A stretch of DNA of 7,240 nucleotides, taken from JAVBKP01 sp031553975 (GTDB lineage: Bacteria; Bacillota; Clostridia; Peptostreptococcales; Anaerovoracaceae). Under the pieces are notes generated by a model. The model did no database searches, was not told the DNA's origin, and saw only the letters and a list, made by a program, of their open reading frames with translations. Each line of letters starts with the position of its first letter. Within the stretch, counting starts at the first letter, position 1. Shown here in pieces: positions 1 to 6,628 of the stretch. A program made the translations under genes and the position numbers. The stretch spans positions 1 through 7,240 of the forward strand of contig JAVBKP010000137.1 in NCBI GenBank assembly GCA_031553975.1, given 5' to 3'.

Positions 1-1
1 A

Positions 2-1528
2 TTAGATGCAGTGCCTATGCCGCTTACTTCTATGGATGAGAACATGCGATGGATTTATCTAAACAAAGCAGCAAAGGATATGTTTAATGAGGGAAATGAT
101 CTCATTGGTAAACCGTGCAAAGACATTGGTGCGGTATTTTGTGGAACAGAAAAATGCCCTATAGATAGATTTAAAAACCAAGGCATTGTGGTTTCTAATA
201 ATAAAATATGCGATTTGGAGTTAGAAGTCACCTGTGGTGTAGTTAGAAATAGTGAAGACAGAATTTTAGGGTATATTGAGATCATACAAGATGTTACCAA
301 TGAGAAAAAAATAGAATTATACAACAAAGAGCAGATTCGAGAAATATCAGAAGTACTAGCAAAACTAGCCGTTGGAAACTTCGATGTAGACTTTCCTCAA
401 TCCCACATTGAAGATAAAGCGTTGCAAAAAGGTAATATGTACTATAGCCAAATCAAAGAGAATATTATGTCCACGGCCAAATCCTTTAGAAAGTATATAA
501 GAGACATATCAGATAAGCTTACCTTTATGGCATATGGAGATTTGAGGCAGGATGTTACACTTGATTACCAAGGTGACTTTGAGGATGTTAAAAAATCACT
601 TAACACGATTATACACGAGCTGAATCAGGTCCTAAGTGAAATAGACTCTTCCGCAGACCAGGTAGAATTGGCTTCACAGAGAGTGTCTGAAGGCAGTCAA
701 AACCTAGCCCAGGCCACATCAGGGCAAGTAGCGGCAACACAGCAAATGCAGTCCTCCATGGAGCACATAATGGAAAAAGCAAAGGAAAATGCAGGCAATG
801 CCAGAAAAGCCTTTGAGCTAGCGTCTGTATCCACCAACACCTCAAGAGCAGGCGTCAAAAAAATGTCTGAGATGATGGAGGCCATGAATGACATAAACCA
901 AGCCTCTGAGAGCATATCCAAAATCGTTAGAGCCATTGAAGATATTGCCTTCCAAACCAATATTCTAGCGCTAAACGCTGCTGTTGAAGCAGCAAGGGCT
1001 GGCAAATATGGAAAAGGCTTTGCCGTAGTCGCTGCCGAGGTTAGAAACCTAGCTTCTAAGAGTGCAAAGGCTGCTAATGATACGACTTCACTAATAGATG
1101 GAGCTATACTTGTGGCACAAAGAGGAACTACCATTGCGGGAGAAACTTCAGAATCATTTAACAGTATATTAGAACTAATTGAGAGAAGTTCAGATATTGT
1201 GAATCTCATATCCGAAGATGCGGAAGAACAATCAATGGCAATATCGCAAATAGGTCAAGGAATAGAGCATATCTCTGATATGGCGCAAAACAATTCATCA
1301 ACAGCAGAAGAAAGTGCCGCAGCAAGCCAAGAAACTTTGTCTCAGGCAACGGTACTAAAGGAAATGATTGAAAAGTTTAAGCTAAAAGACAGGAAAGCCA
1401 ATGTAGAGGATTTCATAGATTTGGGAGACCATATGAAACCTAGTTTTAACAGCTATCAAGGCAGAATTGATGAAGTTTATCCTTCAGAGCTATTCAAAAT
1501 GACCGACGATGACCTGATTAAGTTTTAG
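2..1528 (+). CDS. Methyl-accepting chemotaxis protein with PAS and HAMP-like modules (5' partial)
   Basis: Chemoreceptor that would pass a signal to CheA through its cytoplasmic hairpin. The frame is open to the left edge (codons from base 2 read L-D-A before the GTG at 11), and the window opens inside a PAS domain, so the GTG at 11 is probably internal and the N-terminus is missing. Numbering from that GTG: PAS about 1-98, with cysteines at 36, 44, 49, 67 and 75; HAMP-like modules about 112-165 and 165-212 (the second contains GDFEDVKKSLN); methyl-accepting coiled coil and signalling domain about 215-458. The hairpin tip is canonical (AFQTNILALNAAVEAARAG, 313-331, then GKGFAVVAAEVRNLA). No membrane segment lies in the visible part, but one may exist upstream. 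A tail of about 45 residues follows the coiled coil and ends DDDLIKF, not a CheR-tethering NWETF-type pentapeptide. cheB follows 14 bases later. The MCP call is certain; the ligand is unknown. Confidence 0.96.
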   Translation, partial: LDAVPMPLTSMDENMRWIYLNKAAKDMFNEGNDLIGKPCKDIGAVFCGTEKCPIDRFKNQGIVVSNNKICDLELEVTCGVVRNSEDRILGYIEIIQDVTNEKKIELYNKEQIREISEVLAKLAVGNFDVDFPQSHIEDKALQKGNMYYSQIKENIMSTAKSFRKYIRDISDKLTFMAYGDLRQDVTLDYQGDFEDVKKSLNTIIHELNQVLSEIDSSADQVELASQRVSEGSQNLAQATSGQVAATQQMQSSMEHIMEKAKENAGNARKAFELASVSTNTSRAGVKKMSEMMEAMNDINQASESISKIVRAIEDIAFQTNILALNAAVEAARAGKYGKGFAVVAAEVRNLASKSAKAANDTTSLIDGAILVAQRGTTIAGETSESFNSILELIERSSDIVNLISEDAEEQSMAISQIGQGIEHISDMAQNNSSTAEESAAASQETLSQATVLKEMIEKFKLKDRKANVEDFIDLGDHMKPSFNSYQGRIDEVYPSELFKMTDDDLIKF

Positions 1529-1530
1529 GG

Positions 1531-1542
1531 AAAGGAATTGTA
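1531..1542 (+). promoter_or_regulatory. Ribosome binding site for cheB (GTG start)
   Basis: AAAGGA at 1531-1536 lies 6 bases before the GTG at 1543. It supports this non-ATG start, which also places the receiver domain's first beta strand (KVLILDD) at the expected distance from the N-terminus. Confidence 0.8.
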
Positions 1543-2598
1543 GTGGAAAAAAAGCCAATTAAAGTATTAATACTAGACGATTCAGAGTTCTTCTGTGAGA
1601 TGATATCTTTGCACCTTTCTAGGCAACCAGAAATAGAAGTGGTAGGTACGGCGAACAATGCTAAGACAGCACTTAGACTGATAGAAGAGTTAAAGCCAGA
1701 TGTATTGACAGTGGATATTGAAATGCCAGATATAGATGGCATAGAGTTCACGAGGCAGGTTGTCCGTAGAATACCAGTGCCAATTGTGATGCTAAGTGCT
1801 GCGGATTATCGGGTGTTTGAAGCTATGGAAGCAGGGGCGGTGGACTTTGTGTTAAAGCCAGAATCTGCCAATCTTGGGGCAACAGGCTTTATGTCTGAAC
1901 TTTTAGTGAAAATCAGAATAGCCGCCGCATCTACAGTACAACACAAAAAACAGGTAATTCCAGTCATCCCACCAAAGTTTATAGATAAAGGACAAGGGAC
2001 TAGTAGAGGAAATACCAGTGACTTTGACTACGCTAAGATTGTAGCCATAGGGGCTTCTACTGGTGGAACAGAAGCAATCATTCAAGTGCTAAAATCCATA
2101 CCAAAAGGATTTCCACCTATTGTTATTGCCCAACATATACCCCATAGCTTTTCTAAGATATTTGCAGAAAGAGCCGACCTAGTATCAGAAATCAAAGTGA
2201 AAGAGGCGGTTCACGGGGAGGAACTAAAACCAGGGACTGCGTATATCGCACCAGGAGAGTATCAGATGTCATTGCAGAAAGCCAATGACAGGATATTCAT
2301 AAAATGTGATACCAAAGAAAAAGTCAGTGGATTTGCACCATCAGTAGATGCCTTGTTCGAGTCTGTAGCCAACATATATGGTAAAAACAGCGTGGGGGTG
2401 ATTTTGACAGGAATGGGTAAAGATGGCGTGAGGGGACTACTAAAAATAAGAGCAACAGGAGGGTATACCATAGGCCAAGATGAAGAAACTTCTGTGATTT
2501 ATGGCATGCCAAAAGTGGCATACGAGGTGGGCGCAGTAGTGGGGCAGCTATCAATATATGATATAAGTGCGAAGCTGGTAAATTTACTTAAAAGATAG
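1543..2598 (+). CDS. cheB: Chemotaxis response regulator protein-glutamate methylesterase CheB
   Basis: Removes methyl groups from receptor glutamates (and deamidates glutamines) to reset sensitivity; it is activated when CheA phosphorylates its receiver. The product is 351 residues, the normal family length. Receiver domain about 6-125: acidic pair D12-D13, phosphoacceptor D58 in TVDIEMP, S85 in MLSA, K105 in VLKP. A linker of about 130-160 follows, then the methylesterase domain about 163-350 with the expected catalytic triad: S172 in GASTGG, H198 in AQHIP and D294 in GMGKDG. All key residues are intact, so the enzyme should be active. A small oddity is APGEYQM at 236-242, where many homologues have histidine in place of Q241; this is not the catalytic histidine. 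It sits between the MCP and cheA, only 8 bases from cheA, fitting co-expression with its kinase. The matching methyltransferase CheR is not in the window. Confidence 0.97.
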   Translation: MEKKPIKVLILDDSEFFCEMISLHLSRQPEIEVVGTANNAKTALRLIEELKPDVLTVDIEMPDIDGIEFTRQVVRRIPVPIVMLSAADYRVFEAMEAGAVDFVLKPESANLGATGFMSELLVKIRIAAASTVQHKKQVIPVIPPKFIDKGQGTSRGNTSDFDYAKIVAIGASTGGTEAIIQVLKSIPKGFPPIVIAQHIPHSFSKIFAERADLVSEIKVKEAVHGEELKPGTAYIAPGEYQMSLQKANDRIFIKCDTKEKVSGFAPSVDALFESVANIYGKNSVGVILTGMGKDGVRGLLKIRATGGYTIGQDEETSVIYGMPKVAYEVGAVVGQLSIYDISAKLVNLLKR

Positions 2599-2606
2599 GT
2601 GTAGGC
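2597..2606 (+). promoter_or_regulatory. cheA ribosome binding site overlapping the cheB stop
   Basis: AGGTG at 2597-2601 overlaps the cheB TAG stop (2596-2598) and lies 5 bases before the cheA ATG at 2607. This arrangement suggests translational coupling: ribosomes finishing cheB would open or directly supply the cheA start. Confidence 0.65.
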
Positions 2607-4664
2607 ATGATACTAGAAAGAGATTCCTTTGAGCAAATGTTTGTTCATGAGACATATGATCTCACAGAACAGCTAGAGGCCATAATAATATTAAATGAAG
2701 GATCAGGCGGAATTGATAGCGAAGGCGTCAATGCTGTCTTTCGTATTATGCATACAATCAAAGGATCTGCCTCCATGATGTCCATTTTTGAGATTTCAAA
2801 ACTTGCCCATGGTATGGAGGATCTGTTTGAATATTTTAGAAAAGAAGGAAAAATAGTTACCAATAATGATGCCATTGAGCTACTGTTAGAAAGCGTGGAT
2901 TTTATCAGAGAGGAAGCATCAAAGCTAGAGAGCGGGCGGGTGCTAGATGGCAATGCAGAGGTGCTTGTAAACAAGGCAAAAACATTGCTTCAGGATTTAA
3001 AGTCTGGTTCACAGACACCAAAGCCGGTAGAGACGCCAAAGGCGCAGGTCATTCAATCTGATATGAATTTTCACATGAAAGTGTTTTTTGATAAAGAGGC
3101 AGGTATGGAGTCACTGCGGGCATTCATGCTAATCAAAGATTTGGAAGAAATGGCATTTAATATCACCCATCTTCCAGAAGACATATCGGAAGAAGAGGCG
3201 GAGCAAGAGATTAGAAGCAGCGGCTTTACGGTGTTTTTTAACTCAGAATCCCCTGAAAATGACATATTGAAAAAATTTCAAAACGACCCACTGATCGCAG
3301 AAATTACACTGAATCAAGACGATAACCAAGTAGGGCATCAACCACAGACGTTGCCTAACATGGTGGACAAACCAGAACAACATAACGAATTAGAGAATGA
3401 TCAGCTGCTAGAAGATGACCAGCAGCTAGAGGAAGTCAATAAAGCGTTTGAGGATAAATTCAACAAAGCAAAGGTGTCAATCATAAAATCCACAAGCTCA
3501 GGCATGGTCAACGTCACTGTTGAAAAACTCAACTCCCTTATGGACCTTGTAGGAGAACTGGTACTTTCAGGTATGATGATATCCCAAGAATTACTATCAG
3601 GCACATTAGACCAAGAGATTATAGATAAGCGCGAGTTGTTAATACACCATCACAAAAAGACCATTACTGATGTGCAAGATGTAGCTATGGCACTTCGTAT
3701 GGTACCTGTAGCACCTACTTTCCAGCGTATGCGCAGGGTGGTAAGGGATATGGCCAAAAAGATAGGGAATGAAATTAACTTTCACACCATTGGCATGGAT
3801 ATAGAAATAGATAGAAACGTGCTAGAAGGTATCACAGAGCCACTATTGCATCTGATTAGAAACGCTGTGGACCATGGCATTGGCAAGACACACCAGAGAA
3901 TAGCAGAAGGAAAGTCAGACACGGGCAATATCACCCTAGAAGCCCGGAATATGGGGAATGAAGTTTGGCTTGGCGTTACAGATGATGGCGTAGGGTTAAA
4001 CCCTGATGATATATATATCAAAGCAGTGGAAACAGGAATAACTGATGCAAAGCGGGAGGAACTCTCTGATAGTGAGATACTATCCTATATATTTAGGGCA
4101 GGATTTTCTACAAAGGCAATTACCACGGAGTACTCAGGTAGGGGCGTAGGACTAGATGTAGTAAAGTCCAATGTGACAAAAGTGGGCGGTAGCGTAGCAG
4201 TAGAGAGTGAAATAGGCGTAGGTACAAGCTTTATCATTAAGCTGCCTGTGACCTTGGCTATCATAGGAGGCCTTGCCTTTACTGTAGGACAAAACAAATA
4301 TTCAATACCTGTTAACCAAGTGATGGAATGCATCAAGGTCACCGAAGGTGATTTAATGCAAGATCTAAACGGCAATGAAGCAGTGGTTCTTGAAGATGTC
4401 TGTTATCCAATTCTAAGACTCCACAAGCGATTTAAGGTAAAAAACGCCATAGAGAACATAGAAGATGGTGTTATGATGGTGGTGAATGCAGAAGGCACAA
4501 AATATTGTATATTTGTTGATAAGCTATTGGGCGAGCAAGAATTGGTGGTTAAACCACTGCCAAAGTGGGTAGAGCGAAAAGCCAAGGGACTATCAGGATG
4601 CTCTTTGTTGCCTGATGGAAGTATTAGCTTGATCATAAAGCCCTCCACCTTGATTACAGGCTGA
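2607..4664 (+). CDS. cheA: Chemotaxis histidine kinase CheA
   Basis: Receptor-controlled kinase that phosphorylates its own P1 histidine and passes the phosphate to CheB and CheY-type regulators. The 685-residue product has the full domain order. P1/Hpt about 1-130, with phosphosite H49 in MHTIKGSA and the conserved acidic helix residue E71. P2-like regulator-docking domain about 152-238. An acidic, glutamine-rich linker about 240-290. P3 dimerisation helices about 300-365. P4 ATPase about 370-545, with N box HLIRNAVDHG (N419, H423), G1 box DDGVGL (459-464), F box IFRAGFST (495-502) and G2 box GRGVGLDVV (511-519). P5 CheW-like receptor-coupling domain about 548-685. No receiver is fused at the C-terminus, unlike many CheAs of non-flagellar pathways. 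All catalytic motifs look intact. A retained P2 implies a CheY-like partner; the separate regulator 16 bases downstream is one candidate. Confidence 0.97.
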   Translation: MILERDSFEQMFVHETYDLTEQLEAIIILNEGSGGIDSEGVNAVFRIMHTIKGSASMMSIFEISKLAHGMEDLFEYFRKEGKIVTNNDAIELLLESVDFIREEASKLESGRVLDGNAEVLVNKAKTLLQDLKSGSQTPKPVETPKAQVIQSDMNFHMKVFFDKEAGMESLRAFMLIKDLEEMAFNITHLPEDISEEEAEQEIRSSGFTVFFNSESPENDILKKFQNDPLIAEITLNQDDNQVGHQPQTLPNMVDKPEQHNELENDQLLEDDQQLEEVNKAFEDKFNKAKVSIIKSTSSGMVNVTVEKLNSLMDLVGELVLSGMMISQELLSGTLDQEIIDKRELLIHHHKKTITDVQDVAMALRMVPVAPTFQRMRRVVRDMAKKIGNEINFHTIGMDIEIDRNVLEGITEPLLHLIRNAVDHGIGKTHQRIAEGKSDTGNITLEARNMGNEVWLGVTDDGVGLNPDDIYIKAVETGITDAKREELSDSEILSYIFRAGFSTKAITTEYSGRGVGLDVVKSNVTKVGGSVAVESEIGVGTSFIIKLPVTLAIIGGLAFTVGQNKYSIPVNQVMECIKVTEGDLMQDLNGNEAVVLEDVCYPILRLHKRFKVKNAIENIEDGVMMVVNAEGTKYCIFVDKLLGEQELVVKPLPKWVERKAKGLSGCSLLPDGSISLIIKPSTLITG

Positions 4665-4668
4665 GCAC

Positions 4669-4680
4669 AAGGAGAAGTAG
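4669..4680 (+). promoter_or_regulatory. Ribosome binding site for the single-domain regulator
   Basis: AAGGAG at 4669-4674, 6 bases before the ATG at 4681, is a near-perfect Shine-Dalgarno. It fixes the start upstream of the basic N-terminal extension, showing that the extension is really translated. Confidence 0.8.
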
Positions 4681-5169
4681 ATGATAATTTCAAAGAAAAA
4701 AGTTAACAACAGGCAGATACATGAGCTTTTTAAGAAATATAAAGATTTAGAAGCTAGATACCAATCAGAGTTGCTTGATAATGAGGTCTTGTTTGATAAT
4801 AATAAAAAAATACTCTTGGTGGAAGATAACTACGTCAATGCAAAGATTGCCGAGGAGTTATTGAAAAGCATTGAGTTAGAAGTTGACTATGCAGAAAACG
4901 GCCTAGAGGCAATAAAAATCTGTGAGGGAAAATCGGCGAATTATTATAGCGTTATTCTGATGGATATAGTCATGCCTATTATGGACGGCTATGAGGCTAC
5001 CAATATTATCAAAGAAGAAATGGGTATTAAAACACCGGTTTTGGCGGTTACTGCTACGCTGCCAGACCCCAACAGGAAAAATGATGCATATAGAAATATT
5101 GATGGATATATACTAAAACCTTTTGATGTCAACGGATTTAAAGCCACTGTACTAAGATACCTTGTGTAA
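4681..5169 (+). CDS. Single-domain response regulator with N-terminal helical extension
   Basis: A 162-residue receiver protein with no DNA-binding or enzymatic output domain. The first 40 or so residues are charged and look helical, possibly coiled coil (from KKKVNNRQIHELFKKYKDLE). The receiver spans about 42-162: acidic pair E48-D49 in LLVEDN, phosphoacceptor D95 in LMDIVMP, T124 in AVTA and K146 in ILKPF, so it should accept phosphate. The VEDNYVN signature and MPIMDGYEA resemble receivers attached to hybrid kinases more than chemotaxis CheY. It lies between cheA and a hybrid kinase with an Hpt domain, so it could take phosphate from CheA, from the Hpt, or from both and link the two pathways (inference). 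The extension may mediate dimerisation or docking on the neighbouring kinase, which itself begins with a coiled coil. The receiver call is certain; the role is not. Confidence 0.93.
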   Translation: MIISKKKVNNRQIHELFKKYKDLEARYQSELLDNEVLFDNNKKILLVEDNYVNAKIAEELLKSIELEVDYAENGLEAIKICEGKSANYYSVILMDIVMPIMDGYEATNIIKEEMGIKTPVLAVTATLPDPNRKNDAYRNIDGYILKPFDVNGFKATVLRYLV

Positions 5170-5170
5170 T

Positions 5171-5179
5171 GGAGGCGGC
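5171..5179 (+). promoter_or_regulatory. Ribosome binding site choosing ATG 5180 for the hybrid kinase
   Basis: GGAGG at 5171-5175 is followed by a short 4-base spacer and the ATG at 5180. The frame is also open back to a TTG at 5162, but using it would translate the Shine-Dalgarno itself and overlap the previous gene's stop (5167-5169), so ATG 5180 is preferred. Confidence 0.75.
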
Positions 5180-6628
5180 ATGTTAGAAGAAAAAAAAGCT
5201 GAGTATAAAAAACTGGCAGAAGAGCTAATGAATGCAAAAGAAGAAGCTGAGAAGGCCAATATGGCAAAAACTAAATTTTTGGCCAATATGAGCCATGAAA
5301 TTCGTACACCGATGAATGCTATTATTGGCATGAACGAATTGCTTTTAGAAACAGGGCTTAACAAGCTACAACGCAGTTATGCTATCAACATTAAGTCTGC
5401 GGCCAATGCACTGATGTATTTGGTCAATGACACACTGGATTTCACTAAGATGGAAGCAAACAGGTTAGAATTAAATCAAGAACCCTACAGATTGCAAGCA
5501 GTAATCAATGAGGTAAAAAACGTAATAGGTATTAGGGCAGGCGAAAAAGATTTAGGATTTACTATCTATAACTCCCCAAATCTTTATACTACATACATTG
5601 GCGATGATATTAGGCTCAAGCAGATTTTAATTAATTTGCTCAACAATGCTGTCAAGTTCACACAAAAGGGATACGTAAAGCTACATGTCTCTGCGGGAGA
5701 GCCTATAGGAGATGAGGTGGATATTCACTTTGCCGTTGAAGATACGGGTATAGGCATAAAGGAAGAGGATCAGCGGAAAATTTTTGAAGAGTTTTCCCAA
5801 GCAGATACAAAGAAAAATAGGAATATAGAAGGAAGCGGGCTGGGGCTGGCCATCACAAAGGGAATTTTAAGATTGATGGGCTCAACCATTCATGTGGAAA
5901 GTCAGTATGGGAAAGGCTCAACATTCTCGTTTACCCTTCGGCAAAAGCTAGCACCTGATTCAAAAAAAGTGGCTTCAGTAGAAAACCCAGAGAGGCATAA
6001 AGTATTATTTTATATGCCCAATACATATACCACTGATACGGCAAAAGTAGAATTTAGAAATGTCAACGTACAGGTTGATATTTGTACAAGTGAGACTGAG
6101 TTTGTACATAAAATAAACAATAAAGAGTATACGATCATATGCTTTGATTATAAGACTGGATATCCACACGTTGCAGAGGTCATAGCTGAGTTCAAGAAAG
6201 ATGTAAGACTGGTAGCAATATGTAATTATGGGGATTTTTGGGACGATGAATTGTTACAAAAAATGACTGTAGTCAATCTTCCCATTACCATCGATACAAT
6301 GGTAGACGTGCTAAATGGAAAAGAAATCGATGCATCTATGTCTAGCAATAATGAAGACAAAAATGATAAAAATGGATTTAGCGTTGTGAATGCTAGGGTG
6401 CTAGTTGTGGATGACAATGCTGTGAATCTAAAGGTAGCCAAGGGCATATTAAGAAGATTTGGGATCGATGCAGAAGAGGTAGAATCTGGACAAGAAGCTA
6501 TCAATCGGGCAAAGGCAATAGACTATGATATCATATTCATGGATTATATGATGCCGGTCATGGATGGTGTGAAAGCCACTTCCATTATAAGAAGTTTAAG
6601 TGAAAAAAAGCAAAAATTCCTATCATAG
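5180..6628 (+). CDS. Soluble hybrid histidine kinase, upstream frame (stops within the second receiver)
   Basis: Cytoplasmic sensor-type kinase without a membrane segment or recognisable sensor domain. The upstream frame gives 482 residues. A coiled coil at about 1-30 leads straight into HisKA, with H39 in MSHEIRTPMN. HATPase about 135-256: N box NLLNNAVKFT (N156), G1 VEDTGIGI (D188), F-box region IFEEFSQAD and G2 EGSGLGLAI (217-225). Residues about 272-380 resemble a receiver that has lost its acidic pair and conserved lysine. A proper receiver starts near 405: D411-D412 in VVDDN and phosphoacceptor D455 in FMDYMMP. The frame then ends abruptly in the junk-like tail QKFLS and TAG at 6626-6628, before the receiver's conserved threonine and lysine. 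Those residues and an Hpt domain follow in the -1 frame. The gene is therefore either frame-disrupted or expressed by frameshifting. It lies 10 bases after the single-domain regulator, a likely phosphorelay partner. Confidence 0.93.
   Translation: MLEEKKAEYKKLAEELMNAKEEAEKANMAKTKFLANMSHEIRTPMNAIIGMNELLLETGLNKLQRSYAINIKSAANALMYLVNDTLDFTKMEANRLELNQEPYRLQAVINEVKNVIGIRAGEKDLGFTIYNSPNLYTTYIGDDIRLKQILINLLNNAVKFTQKGYVKLHVSAGEPIGDEVDIHFAVEDTGIGIKEEDQRKIFEEFSQADTKKNRNIEGSGLGLAITKGILRLMGSTIHVESQYGKGSTFSFTLRQKLAPDSKKVASVENPERHKVLFYMPNTYTTDTAKVEFRNVNVQVDICTSETEFVHKINNKEYTIICFDYKTGYPHVAEVIAEFKKDVRLVAICNYGDFWDDELLQKMTVVNLPITIDTMVDVLNGKEIDASMSSNNEDKNDKNGFSVVNARVLVVDDNAVNLKVAKGILRRFGIDAEEVESGQEAINRAKAIDYDIIFMDYMMPVMDGVKATSIIRSLSEKKQKFLS
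6604..6610 (+). other. A AAA AAG heptamer at the frame break, possible -1 slippage site
   Basis: In the kinase frame the codons are GAA AAA AAG, so A_AAA_AAG sits in the X_XXY_YYZ phase needed for -1 slippage by two lysine tRNAs. The same heptamer is used in E. coli dnaX. After a slip the next codons are GCA AAA ATT CCT, giving AKIPIIAMTANA, a typical receiver beta-4 strand. The -1 frame has a TGA at 6601-6603 and the 0 frame a TAG at 6626-6628, so the two frames can only be joined between 6604 and 6625. A loss of one A from the A7 run (6603-6609) or the A5 run (6612-6616) would look the same. No strong internal Shine-Dalgarno or stable hairpin was found beside it. The site is certain as sequence; its function is unproven. 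Confidence 0.45.

Noticed and set aside
116..160. Haem c binding site in the PAS cysteine region
   Set aside because: There is no CxxCH motif; the cysteine spacing does not fit covalent haem attachment.
697..1209. Long open frame on the - strand opposite the MCP (170 codons), and other antisense open frames throughout
   Set aside because: They lie wholly inside well-supported + strand genes, have no plausible ribosome sites or recognisable domains, and fit shadows of the real coding frames.
3399..3434. Imperfect 18-base tandem repeat, also able to form a 7-pair hairpin (3403-3409 with 3421-3427), in cheA
   Set aside because: It encodes DQLLED/DQQLEE in the low-complexity acidic linker after P2, where short codon duplications are expected; there is no sign of a regulatory role.
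5162..5179. TTG start for the hybrid kinase, six codons upstream of ATG 5180
   Set aside because: It would overlap the previous gene's stop and translate the GGAGG ribosome site; ATG 5180 has the better context.
6589..6594. AAGAAG upstream of the slippery heptamer as an internal Shine-Dalgarno stimulator
   Set aside because: The spacing (9 bases) resembles dnaX, but the match to AGGAGG is poor and purine runs like this are common in the window.
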